This document shows, piece after piece, positions 30,296 through 44,238 of a DNA stretch of 64,000 nucleotides. Under the pieces are notes generated by a model. The model did no database searches, was not told the origin of the DNA, and saw only the letters and a program-made list of their open reading frames with translations. Each line of letters starts with the position of its first letter. Position 1 is the stretch's first letter. The stretch is from Anisodus tanguticus. Lineage: Eukaryota; Streptophyta; Magnoliopsida; Solanales; Solanaceae. The translations under genes and the position numbers were made by a program. The DNA is taken from assembly GCA_034509755.1 (NCBI GenBank), contig CM067542.1, positions 24,495,001 through 24,559,000 on the forward strand. Direction: 5' to 3'.

Positions 30296-32632
30296 ATGGA
30301 AGAGATGTTTTTAAGGTCGGCTTCATGAAAGCAAGAAAGGAAGCAAGTTTAGCGAGCATAGATATGGAAAGGGATGGATTTTAACCAGTTGTTGTTAGAT
30401 CAATTCCCATTCATTCTTTAATAGAATAGGGAATTGGCAGAGCTGCGACTATCAGGAATGGGTTATAGCCTATGACTAAAAGCGCCACGGTTTTGTAGGT
30501 TGGTTAATTGGTCACATTTATTAATGAAATGGCTTGGATTGGAATTAGTCCGGATACGGAAAAATAATTATATTAGACCGAATAAGTACATTCGATCTAA
30601 TAAGTACCTTGTGTTAGAATTGAGAAATTATATGGTCCGTATATTTAGTATTCTCTTATTTATTACTGTGTCTAACCACAAGTGTATTATCATCCCCTAA
30701 CGGAACATCTTCATCATAGGGAGGAGCGTCATCATTCCCTAGTGGATTTTCCAACACCTTGTACCCCCAAAGTGGCAACTCTTTCAACATTACAACACAT
30801 TCCACTAGGCATTTCACTGTCAATAGCCATATTATCATCAAATAAGACATTAAACATTAAAGAGAGAAAATAAGTGAACAATAAGGAGTCAAATGTCATC
30901 TTTCAAGAAGTCAAATGTCATCTTTCGAGCACTCGCCATCCACATGACTATTCACATAACACACATCACCATCACAATTTTGAGTCTTATAACATGACAC
31001 TAAAGCAAAATCAAGAGACCCATTTTGATATGAAACAAAAAATGGTGGGGTGTCACATTCACTCAAATGACCAACTACATCAACATCATCGCATGTTGGA
31101 GGCTCATTAAGCACATCACAAGATTCCTCCATTAATGCTTTACTATTACAAGCACATTGATCAACACTAGTTGGTAGCATGTTATGCTCACAAGATTTAC
31201 TAACATGTTTACCAGAATTAAAGTGAACTAGTGTTCAATCATCCCTATCACAGGAAAATGTACTACCATTTAAGTTACAAGTGTCAACACTAGGTGGACA
31301 CAAATCGATCTTGCAAGAAGAGTCAATTCGGTCCTCAAAATGATCAACTAGTGTATGAGCACTCTTATCACATGCAATGCACTCTTATCACATGCAATGC
31401 ACTCTTATCACAAGTGTCAAACACTAGGTGGACAAAAATTAAGCTCACAAGAAGAATCAATATGGTCATCAAAAGAATCAACTAGTGGATGAGCACTCTC
31501 GATAATGACATTATAATCACATGACAAAGGATCATGATACTCAAAACAATGCAAGAAATCACCAGCTTTACAAAAAGGTAAACCTTTATTTACACTCAAG
31601 TTTTCATCATGATCATTCAAATCACTTGAAGTGTTAAGATTATATATTTTACCTTGTAGCCCATATGAAAGGTTCTTCTCACCTTTATTGATCTCAACAT
31701 GTTCTTTAAAGCATTGGGTTCTTCATATGAAGACTTCTTTAGAAATTCATTTCCTTGAGTACCTACAAAAGAGTCTTCACAACAAGATGACAAAGTAGAA
31801 ACGTTAGATTGAATTTGTGGCAACTCTGTCACATCCTCTCCTTTTTCCACTCTTGAGTTGCCACGTTGTACTCTTTTACTCCTCTCTATATTTTATCTCT
31901 TAAATTCGTTAGACCTCTTGGTTCCATAAGGAATCTTTTTCTTATTCACCATGTGGAAAGGTACGGTAATCTTACCTTCTTACAAATAGGCTCAATTTGT
32001 CTCACAAGGAGAATCTTGCTTTTCTTTCTTTCGAATTTAGTAGAACCCTTCACTCCAAGCTTCAATGTAGCTTTAAGAGGGGTATCATCTTTCTTTTCTT
32101 TGGTTGACGAGGTTTTAATGGAATGAGATTCTTGTGAGCATTACTTATCTCTTGTTGAAGAGGCACGGGTGGGAAGAGAAGTCTTCTATATTTGTCCACG
32201 ACATACTTGTGCCACTTTTTTTAATAGGATAACCCATTACTTTTAAATCAATCAAGCCCCCAAAACAAGTCACAACCTTCCAAAGGGATCACATCACACC
32301 TCCTTATATCGACTTTGTGTAGAAATCTTTGATAAAGCTCGACTTTCATCATTCTCCCCTTTTTGAAAAGAATGTTTCCTCAAATTTGAGAGATTACCTA
32401 CACCAAAAGAAATCACAAGATCGAGTATGCGACTAAGATTTTGAACACACAAGGAATAAGTAGCAATTTGTAAATAAGTAGCACCTTCCTTTCAAAACAC
32501 TCCTTCGTGCAAAAAGTGAGATTCGAGAATCCCCAATATCCTGGTCTTTACCTTTGCTTCGAGGGACAAGCACCGCATCTAGGTAAACCATCATCTAATT
32601 GAATTGATTTCCCGGATCTTCCATCTACGAAA
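30296..32632. repeat. Array unit U3 (2337 bp, A type)
   Basis: A-type markers; two 20-bp repeats. A local duplication of gtcaaatgtcatctttc is present around 30888-30926. Confidence 0.9.
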
Positions 32633-34944
32633 ATGGAAGAGATGTTTTTAAGGTCGGCTTCATGAAAGCAAGAAAGGAAGCAAGTTTAGCGAACATAGAT
32701 ATGGAAAGGGATGGATTTTAACCAGTTGTTGTTAGATCAATTCCCATTCATTCTTTAATAGAATAGGGAATTGGCGTAGCTGCGACTATCGGGAATGGGT
32801 TATAGCCTATGACTAAAAGCGCCACGGTTTTGTAGGTTGGTTAATTGGTCACATTTATTAATGAAATGGCTTGGATTGGAATTAGTCCGGATACGGAAAA
32901 ATAATTATATTAGACCGAATAAGTACATTCGATCTAATAAGTACCTTGTGTTAGAATTGAGAAATTATATGGTCCGTATATTTAGTATTCTCTTATTTAT
33001 TACCTGTGTCTAACCACAAGTGTATTATCATCCCCTAACGGAACATCTTCATCATAGGGAGGAGCGTCATCATTCCCTAGTGGATTTTCCAACACCTTGT
33101 ACCCCCAAAGTGGCAACTCTTTCAACATTACAACACATTCCACTAGGCATTTCACTGTCAATAGCCATATTATCATCAAATAAGACATTAAACATTAAAG
33201 AGAGAAAATAAGTGAACAATAAGGAGTCAAATGTCATCTTTCGGAGCACTGCCATCCACATGACTATTCACATAACACACATCACCATCACAATTTTGAG
33301 TCTTATAACATGACACTAAAGCAAAATCAAGAGACCCATTTTGATATGAAACAAAAAATGGTGGGGTGTCACATTCACTCAAATGACCAACTACATCAAC
33401 ATCATCGCATGTTGGAGGCTCATTAAGCACATCACAAGATTCCTCCATTAATGCTTTACTATTACAAGCACATTGATCAACACTAGTTGGTAGCATGTTA
33501 TGCTCACAAGATTTACTAACATGTTTACCAGAATTAAAGTGAACTAGTGTTCAATCATCCCTATCACAGGAAAATGTACTACCATTTAAGTTACAAGTGT
33601 CAACACTAGGTGGACACAAATCGATCTTGCAAGAAGAGTCAATTCGGTCCTCAAAATGATCAACTAGTGTATGAGCACTCTTATCACATGCAATGCACTC
33701 TTATCACATGCAATGCACTCTTATCACAAGTGTCAAACACTAGGTGGACAAAAATTAAGCTCACAAGAAGAATCAATATGGTCATCAAAAGAATCAACTA
33801 GTGGATGAGCACTCTCGATAATGACATTATAATCACATGACAAAGGATCATGATACTCAAAACAATGCAAGAAATCACCAGCTTTACAAAAAGGTAAACC
33901 TTTATTTACACTCAAGTTTTCATCATGATCATTCAAATCACTTGAAGTGTTAAGATTATATATTTTACCTTGTAGCCCATATGAAAGGTTCTTCTCACCT
34001 TTATTGATCTCAACATGTTCTTTAAAGCATTGGGTTCTTCATATGAAGACTTCTTTAGAAATTCATTTCCTTGAGTACCTACAAAAGAGTCTTCACAACA
34101 AGATGACAAAGTAGAAACGTTAGATTGAATTTGTGGCAACTCTGTCACATCCTCTCCTTTTTCCACTCTTGAGTTGCCACGTTGTACTCTTTTACTCCTC
34201 TCTATATTTTATCTCTTAAATTCGTTAGACCTCTTGGTTCCATAAGGAATCTTTTTCTTATTCACCATGTGGAAAGGTACGGTAATCTTACCTTCTTACA
34301 AATAGGCTCAATTTGTCTCACAAGGAGAATCTTGCTTTTCTTTCTTTCGAATTTAGTAGAACCCTTCACTCCAAGCTTCAATGTAGCTTTAAGAGGGGTA
34401 TCATCTTTCTTTTCTTTGGTTGACGAGGTTTTAATGGAATGAGATTCTTGTGAGCATTACTTATCTCTTGTTGAAGAGGCACGGGTGGGAAGAGAAGTCT
34501 TCTATATTTGTCCACGACATACTTGTGCCACTTTTTTTAATAGGATAACCCATTACTTTTAAATCAATCAAGCCCCCAAAACAAGTCACAACCTTCCAAA
34601 GGGATCACATCACACCTCCTTATATCGACTTTGTGTAGAAATCTTTGATAAAGCTCGACTTTCATCATTCTCCCCTTTTTGAAAAGAATGTTTCCTCAAA
34701 TTTGAGAGATTACCTACACCAAAAGAAATCACAAGATCGAGTATGCGACTAAGATTTTGAACACACAAGGAATAAGTAGCAATTTGTAAATAAGTAGCAC
34801 CTTCCTTTCAAAACACTCCTTCTGTGCAGTGAGATTCAGAATCCCCAATATCCTGGTCTTTACCTTTGCTTCGAGGGACAAGCACCGCATCTAGGTAAAC
34901 CATCATCTAATTGAATTGATTCCCCGGATCTTCCATCTACGAAA
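32633..34944. repeat. Array unit U4 (2312 bp, A type)
   Basis: A-type markers; two 20-bp repeats. Confidence 0.9.
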
Positions 34945-37264
34945 ATGGAAGAGATGTTTTTAAGGTCGGCTTCATGAAAGCAAGAAAGGAAGCAAGTTTA
35001 GCGAGCATAGATATGGAAAGGGATGGATTTTAACCAGTTGTTGTTAGATCAATTCCCATTCATTCTTTAATAGAATAGGGAATTGGCAGAGCTGCGACTA
35101 TCAGGAATGGGTTATAGCCTATGACTAAAAGCGCCACGGTTTTGTAGGTTGGTTAATTGGTCACATTTATTAATGAAATGGCTTGGATTGGAATTAGTCC
35201 GGATACGGAAAAATAATTATATTAGACCGAATAAGTACATTCGATCTAATAAGTACCTTGTGTTAGAATTGAGAAATTATATGGTCCGTATATTTAGTAT
35301 TCTCTTATTTATTACCTGTGTCTAACCACAAGTGTATTATCATCCCCTAACGGAACATCTTCATCATAGGGAGGAGCGTCATCATTCCCTAGTGGATTTT
35401 CCAACACCTTGTACCCCCAAAGTGGCAACTCTTTCAACATTACAACACATTCCACTAGGCATTTCACTGTCAATAGCCATATTATCATCAAATAAGACAT
35501 TAAACATTAAAGAGAGAAAATAAGTGAACAATAAGGAGTCAAATGTCATCTTTCAAGAAGAGCATCTTTCGCCATCCACATGACTATTCACATAACACAC
35601 ATCACCATCACAATTTTGAGTCTTATAACATGACACTAAAGCAAAATCAAGAGACCCATTTTGATATGAAACAAAAAATGGTGGGGTGTCACATTCACTC
35701 AAATGACCAACTACATCAACATCATCGCATGTTGGAGGCTCATTAAGCACATCACAAGATTCCTCCATTAATGCTTTACTATTACAAGCACATTGATCAA
35801 CACTAGTTGGTAGCATGTTATGCTCACAAGATTTACTAACATGTTTACCAGAATTAAAGTGAACTAGTGTTCAATCATCCCTATCACAGGAAAATGTACT
35901 ACCATTTAAGTTACAAGTGTCAACACTAGGTGGACACAAATCGATCTTGCAAGAAGAGTCAATTCGGTCCTCAAAATGATCAACTAGTGTATGAGCACTC
36001 TTATCACATGCAATGCACTCTTATCACATGCAATGCACTCTTATCACAAGTGTCAAACACTAGGTGGACAAAAATTAAGCTCACAAGAAGAATCAATATG
36101 GTCATCAAAAGAATCAACTAGTGGATGAGCACTCTCGATAATGACATTATAATCACATGACAAAGGATCATGATACTCAAAACAATGCAAGAAATCACCA
36201 GCTTTACAAAAAGGTAAACCTTTATTTACACTCAAGTTTTCATCATGATCATTCAAATCACTTGAAGTGTTAAGATTATATATTTTACCTTGTAGCCCAT
36301 ATGAAAGGTTCTTCTCACCTTTATTGATCTCAACATGTTCTTTAAAGCATTGGGTTCTTCATATGAAGACTTCTTTAGAAATTCATTTCCTTGAGTACCT
36401 ACAAAAGAGTCTTCACAACAAGATGACAAAGTAGAAACGTTAGATTGAATTTGTGGCAACTCTGTCACATCCTCTCCTTTTTCCACTCTTGAGTTGCCAC
36501 GTTGTACTCTTTTACTCCTCTCTATATTTTATCTCTTAAATTCGTTAGACCTCTTGGTTCCATAAGGAATCTTTTTCTTATTCACCATGTGGAAAGGTAC
36601 GGTAATCTTACCTTCTTACAAATAGGCTCAATTTGTCTCACAAGGAGAATCTTGCTTTTCTTTCTTTCGAATTTAGTAGAACCCTTCACTCCAAGCTTCA
36701 ATGTAGCTTTAAGAGGGGTATCATCTTTCTTTTCTTTGGTTGACGAGGTTTTAATGGAATGAGATTCTTGTGAGCATTACTTATCTCTTGTTGAAGAGGC
36801 ACGGGTGGGAAGAGAAGTCTTCTATATTTGTCCACGACATACTTGTGCCACTTTTTTTAATAGGATAACCCATTACTTTTAAATCAATCAAGCCCCCAAA
36901 ACAAGTCACAACCTTCCAAAGGGATCACATCACACCTCCTTATATCGACTTTGTGTAGAAATCTTTGATAAAGCTCGACTTTCATCATTCTCCCCTTTTT
37001 GAAAAGAATGTTTCCTCAAATTTGAGAGATTACCTACACCAAAAGAAATCACAAGATCGAGTATGCGACTAAGATTTTGAACACACAAGGAATAAGTAGC
37101 AATTTGTAAATAAGTAGCACCTTCCTTTCAAAACACTCCTTCTGTGCAGTGAGATTCAGAATCCCCAATATCCTGGTCTTTACCTTTGCTTCGAGGGACA
37201 AGCACCGCATCTAGGTAAACCATCATCTAATTGAATTGATTCCCCGGATCTTCCATCTACGAAA
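34945..37264. repeat. Array unit U5 (2320 bp, A type)
   Basis: A-type markers; two 20-bp repeats. A variant at 35555-35575 (gagcatctttcgcc). Confidence 0.9.
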
Positions 37265-39586
37265 ATGGAAGAGATGTTTTTAAGGTCGGCTTCATGAAAG
37301 CAAGAAAGGAAGCAAGTTTAGCGAGCATAGATATGGAAAGGGATGGATTTTAACCAGTTGTTGTTAGATCAATTCCCATTCATTCTTTAATAGAATAGGG
37401 AATTGGCGAGAGCCGCGACTATCGGGAATGGGTTATAGCCTATGACTAAAAGCGCCACGGTTTTGTAGGTTGGTTAATTGGTCACATTTATTAATGAAAT
37501 GGCTTGGATTGGAATTAGTCCGGATACGGAAAAATAATTATATTAGACCGAATAAGTACATTCGATCTAATAAGTACCTTGTGTTAGAATTGAGAAATTA
37601 TATGGTCCGTATATTTAGTATTCTCTTATTTATTACCTGTGTCTAACCACAAGTGTATTATCATCCCCTAACGGAACATCTTCATCATAGGGAGGAGCGT
37701 CATCATTCCCTAGTGGATTTTCCAACACCTTGTACCCCCAAAGTGGCAACTCTTTCAACATTACAACACATTCCACTAGGCATTTCACTGTCAATAGCCA
37801 TATTATCATCAAATAAGACATTAAACATTAAAGAGAGAAAATAAGTGAACAATAAGGAGTCAAATGTCATCTTTCGGAGCACTGCCATCCACATGACTAT
37901 TCACATAACACACATCACCATCACAATTTTGAGTCTTATAACATGACACTAAAGCAAAATCAAGAGACCCATTTTGATATGAAACAAAAAATGGTGGGGT
38001 GTCACATTCACTCAAATGACCAACTACATCAACATCATCGCATGTTGGAGGCTCATTAAGCACATCACAAGATTCCTCCATTAATGCTTTACTATTACAA
38101 GCACATTGATCAACACTAGTTGGTAGCATGTTATGCTCACAAGATTTACTAACATGTTTACCAGAATTAAAGTGAACTAGTGTTCAATCATCCCTATCAC
38201 AGGAAAATGTACTACCATTTAAGTTACAAGTGTCAACACTAGGTGGACACAAATCGATCTTGCAAGAAGAGTCAATTCGGTCCTCAAAATGATCAACTAG
38301 TGTATGAGCACTCTTATCACATGCAATGCACTCTTATCACATGCAATGCACTCTTATCACAAGTGTCAAACACTAGGTGGACAAAAATTAAGCTCACAAG
38401 AAGAATCAATATGGTCATCAAAAGAATCAACTAGTGGATGAGCACTCTCGATAATGACATTATAATCACATGACAAAGGATCATGATACTCAAAACAATG
38501 CAAGAAATCACCAGCTTTACAAAAAGGTAAACCTTTATTTACACTCAAGTTTTCATCATGATCATTCAAATCACTTGAAGTGTTAAGATTATATATTTTA
38601 CCTTGTAGCCCATATGAAAGGTTCTTCTCACCTTTATTGATCTCAACATGTTCTTTAAAGCATTGGGTTCTTCATATGAAGACTTCTTTAGAAATTCATT
38701 TCCTTGAGTACCTACAAAAGAGTCTTCACAACAAGATGACAAAGTAGAAACGTTAGATTGAATTTGTGGCAACTCTGTCACATCCTCTCCTTTTTCCACT
38801 CTTGAGTTGCCACGTTGTACTCTTTTACTCCTCTCTATATTTTATCTCTTAAATTCGTTAGACCTCTTGGTTCCATAAGGAATCTTTTTCTTATTCACCA
38901 TGTGGAAAGGTACGGTAATCTTACCTTCTTACAAATAGGCTCAATTTGTCTCACAAGGAGAATCTTGCTTTTCTTTCTTTCGAATTTAGTAGAACCCTTC
39001 ACTCCAAGCTTCAATGTAGCTTTAAGAGGGGTATCATCTTTCTTTTCTTTGGTTGACGAGGTTTTAATGGAATGAGATTCTTGTGAGCATTACTTATCTC
39101 TTGTTGAAGAGGCACGGGTGGGAAGAGAAGTCTTCTATATTTGTCCACGACATACTTGTGCCACTTTTTTTAATAGGATAACCCATTACTTTTAAATCAA
39201 TCAAGCCCCCAAAACAAGTCACAACCTTCCAAAGGGATCACATCACACCTCCTTATATCGACTTTGTGTAGAAATCTTTGATAAAGCTCGACTTTCATCA
39301 TTCTCCCCTTTTGAAAAGAATGTTTCCTCAAATTTGAGAGATTACCTACACCAAAAGAAATCACAAGATCGAGTATGCGACTAAGATTTTGAACACACAA
39401 GGAATAAGTAGCAATTTGTAAATAAGTAGCACCTTCCTTTCAAAACACTCCTTTCGTGCAGGTATGAACAAGTGAGATTCAGAATCCCCAATATCCTGGT
39501 CTTTACCTTTGCTTCGAGGGACAAGCACCGCATCTAGGTAAACCATCATCTAATTGAATTGATTCCCGGATCTTCCATCTACGAAA
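37265..39586. repeat. Array unit U6 (2322 bp, A type)
   Basis: Last A-type unit; two 20-bp repeats. About 11 extra bases (ggtatgaacaa) near 39461. Confidence 0.9.
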
Positions 39587-41919
39587 ATGGAAGAGATGTT
39601 TTTAAGGTCGGCTTCATGAAAGCAAGAAAGGAAGCAAGTTTAGCGAACATAGATATGGAAAGGGATGGATTTTAACCAGTTGTTGTTAGATCAATTCCCA
39701 TTCATTCTTTAATAGAATAGGGAATTGGCATAGCTGCGACTATCAGGAATGGGTTATAGCCTATGACTAAAAGCGCCACGGTTTTGTTGGTTGGTTAATT
39801 GGTCACATTTATTAATGAAATGGCTTGGATTGGAATTAGTCTGGATACGGAAAAATAATTATATTAGACCGAATAAGTACATTCGATCTAATAAGTACCT
39901 TGTGTTAGAATTGAGAAATTATATGGTCCGTATATTTAGTATTCTCTTATTTATTACCTGTGTCTAACCACAAGTGTATTATCATCCCCTAAGGGAACAT
40001 CTTCATCATAGGGAGGAGCGTCATCATTCCCTAGTGGATTTTCCAACACCTTGTACCCCCAAAGTGGCAACTCTTTCAACATTACAACACATTCCACTAG
40101 GCATTTCACTGTCAATAGCCATATTATCATCAAATAAGACATTAAACATTAAAGAGAGAAAATAAGTGAACAATAAGGAGTCAAATTATGTAATTTCATT
40201 TTCAAGAAGTCAAATGTCATCTTTCGGAGCACTGCCATCCACATGACTATTCACATAACACACATCACCATCACAATTTTGAGTCTTATAACATGACACT
40301 AAAGCAAAATCAAGAGACCCATTTTGATATGAAACAAAAAATGGTGGGGTGTCACATTCACTCAAATGACCAACTACATCAACATCATCGCCTGTTGGAG
40401 GCTCATTAAGCACATCACAAGATTCCTCCATTAATGGATTACTATTACAAGCACATTGATCAACACTAGTTGGTAGCATGTTACGCTCACAAGATTTACT
40501 AACATGATTACCAGAATTAAAGTGAACTAGTGTTCAATCATCCCTATCACAGGAAAATGTACTACCATTTAAGTTACAAGTGTCAACACTAGGTGGACAC
40601 AAATCGATCTTGCAAGAAGAGTCAATTCGGTCCTCAAAATGATCAACTAGTGTATGAGCACTCTTATCACATGCAATGCACTCTTATCACATGCAATGCA
40701 CTCTTATCACAAGTGTCAAACACTAGGTGGAGCTCACAAGAAGAATCAATATGGTCATCAAAAGAATCAACTAGTGGATGAGCACTCTCGATAATGACAT
40801 TATAATCACATGACAAAGGATCATGATACTCAAAACAATGCAAGAAATCACCAGCTTTACAAAAAGGTAAACCTTTATTTACACTCAAGTTTTCATCATG
40901 ATCATTCAAATCACTTGAAGTGTTAAGATTATATATTTTACCTTGTAGCCCATATGAAAGGTTCTTCTCACCTTTATTGATCTCAACATGTTCTTTAAAG
41001 CATTGGGTTCTTCATATGAAGACTTCTTTAGAAATTCATTTCCTTGAGTACCTACAAAAGAGTCTTCACAACAAGATGACAAAGTAGAAACGTTAGATTG
41101 AATTTGTGGCAACTCTGTCACATCCTCTCCTTTTTCCACTCTTGAGTTGCCACGTTGTACTCTTTTACTCCTCTCTATATTTTATCTCTTAAATTCGTTA
41201 GACCTCTTGGTTCCATAAGGAATCTTTTTCTTATTCACCATGTGGAAAGGTACGGTAATCTTACCTTCTTACAAATAGGCTCAATTTGTCTCACAAGGAG
41301 AATCTTGCTTTTCTTTCTTTCAGAATTTAGTAGAACCCTTCACTCCAAGCTTCAATGTAGCTTTAAGAGGGGTATCATCTTTCTTTTCTTTGGTTGACGA
41401 GGTTTTAATGGAATGAGATTCTTGTGAGCATTACTTATCTCTTGTTGAAGAGGCACGGGTGGGAAGAGAAGTCTTCTATATTTGTCCACGACATACTTGT
41501 GCCACTTTTTTTAATAGGATAACCCATTACTTTTAAATCAATCAAGCCCCCAAAACAAGTCACAACCTTCCAAAGGGATCACATCACACCTCCTTATATC
41601 GACTTTGTGTAGAAATCTTTGATAAAGCTCGACTTGCATCACTCTCCCCTTTTTGAAAAGAATGTTTCCTCAAATTTGAGAGATTACCTACACCAAAAGA
41701 AATCACAAGATCGAGTATGCGACTAAGATTTTGAACACACAAGGAATAAGTAGCAATTTGCAAATAAGTAGCACCTTCCTTTTCAAAACACTCCTTCTGT
41801 GCAGTGAGATTCAGAATCCCCAATATCCTGGTCTTTACCTTTGCTTCGAGGGACAAGCACCGCATCTAGGTAAACCATCATCTAATTGAATTGATTCCCC
41901 GGATCTTCCATCTACGAAA
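39587..41919. repeat. Array unit U7 (2333 bp, A/B mixed)
   Basis: Carries B-type gttttgttgg and ctaaggg, A-type cttataac, then B-type aatggattact, catgattacc and gacttgcatc, but A-type ttatatcgac. First unit with the extra attatgtaatttcattttc segment near 40185. Lacks acaaaaatta near 40731. Two 20-bp repeats. Confidence 0.9.
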
Positions 41920-44238
41920 ATGGAAGAGATGTTTTTAAGGTCGGCTTCATGAAAGCAAGAAAGGAAGCAAGTTTAGCGAACATAGATATGGAAAGGGATG
42001 GATTTTAACCAGTTGTTGTTAGATCAATTCCCATTCATTCTTTAATAGAATAGGGAATTGCGAGCTGCGACTATCAGGAATGGGTTATAGCCTATGACTA
42101 AAAGCGCCACGGTTTTGTTGGTTGGTTAATTGGTCACATTTATTAATGAAATGGCTTGGATTGGAATTAGTCTGGATACGGAAAAATAATTATATTAGAC
42201 CGAATAAGTACATTCGATCTAATAAGTACCTTGTGTTAGAATTGAGAAATTATATGGTCCGTATATTTAGTATTCTCTTATTTATTACTGTGTCTAACCA
42301 CAAGTGTATTATCATCCCCTAAGGGAACATCTTCATCATAGGGAGGAGCGTCATCATTCCCTAGTGGATTTTCCAACACCTTGTACCCCCAAAGTGGCAA
42401 CTCTTTCAACATTACAACACATTCCACTAGGCATTTCACTTGTCAATAGCCATATTATCATCAAATAAGACATTAAACATTAAAGAGAGAAAATAAGTGA
42501 ACAATAAGGAGTCAAATTATGTAATTTCATTTTCAAGAAGTCAAATGTCATCTTTCGGAGCACTTCCATCCACATGACTATTCACATAACACACATCACC
42601 ATCACAATTTTGAGTCTTATCACATGACACTAAAGCAAAATCAAGAGACCCATTTTGATATGAAACAAAAAATGGTGGGGTGTCACATTCACTCAAATGA
42701 CCAACTACATCAACATCATCGCTTGTTGGAGGCTCATTAAGCACATCACAAGATTCCTCCATTAATGGATTACTATTACAAGCACATTGATCAACACTAG
42801 TTGGTAGCATGTTACGCTCACAAGATTTACTAACATGATTACCAGAATTAAAGTGAACTAGTGTTCAATCATCCCTATCACAGGAAAATGTACTACCATT
42901 TAAGTTACAAGTGTCAACACTAGGTGGACACAAATCGATCTTGCAAGAAGAGTCAATTCGGTCCTCAAAATGATCAACTAGTGTATGAGCACTCTTATCA
43001 CATGCAATGCACTCTTATCACAAGTGTCAAACACTAGGTGGACAAAAATTAAGCTCACAAGAAGAATCAATATGGTCATCAAAAGAATCAACTAGTGGAT
43101 GAGCACTCTCGATAATGACATTATAATCACATGACAAAGGATCATGATACTCAAAACAATGCAAGAAATCACCAGCTTTACAAAAAGGTAAACCTTTATT
43201 TACACTCAAGTTTTCATCATGATCATTCAAATCACTTGAAGTGTTAAGATTATATATTTTACCTTGTAGCCCATATGAAAGGTTCTTCTCACCTTTATTG
43301 ATCTCAACATGTTCTTTAAAGCATTGGGTTCTTCATATGAAGACTTCTTTAGAAATTCATTTCCTTGAGTACCTACAAAAGAGTCTTCACAACAAGATGA
43401 CAAAGTAGAAACGTTAGATTGAATTTGTGGCAACTCTGTCACATCCTCTCCTTTTTCCACTCTTGAGTTGCCACGTTGTACTCTTTTACTCCTCTCTATA
43501 TTTTATCTCTTAAATTCGTTAGACCTCTTGGTTCCATAAGGAATCTTTTTCTTATTCACCATGTGGAAAGGTACGGTAATCTTACCTTCTTACAAATAGG
43601 CTCAATTTGTCTCACAAGGAGAATCTTGCTTTTCTTTCTTTCAGAATTTAGTAGAACCCTTCACTCCAAGCTTCAATGTAGCTTTAAGAGGGGTATCATC
43701 TTTCTTTTCTTTGGTTGACGAGGTTTTAATGGAATGAGATTCTTGTGAGCATTACTTATCTCTTGTTGAAGAGGCACGGGTGGGAAGAGAAGTCTTCTAT
43801 ATTTGTCCACGACATACTTGTGCCACTTTTTTTAATAGGATAACCCATTACTTTTAAATCAATCAAGCCCCCAAAACAAGTCACAACCTTCCAAAGGGAT
43901 CACATCACACCTCCTTATCTCGACTTTGTGTAGAAATCTTTGATAAAGCTCGACTTGCATCATTCTCCCCTTTTTGAAAAGAATGTTTCCTCAAATTTGA
44001 GAGATTACCTACACCAAAAGAAATCACAAGATCGAGTATGCGACTAAGATTTTGAACACACAAGGAATAAGTAGCAATTTGCAAATAAGTAGCACCTTCC
44101 TTTTCAAAACACTCCTTCGTGCGGTGAGATTCGAATCCCCAATATCCTGGTCTTTACCTTTGCTTCGAGGGACAAGCACCGCATCTAGGTAAACCATCAT
44201 CTAATTGAATTGATTCCCCGGATCTTCCATCTACGAAA
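41920..44238. repeat. Array unit U8 (2319 bp, B type)
   Basis: First full B-type unit (cttatcac, ttatctcgac). One 20-bp repeat. Confidence 0.9.
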
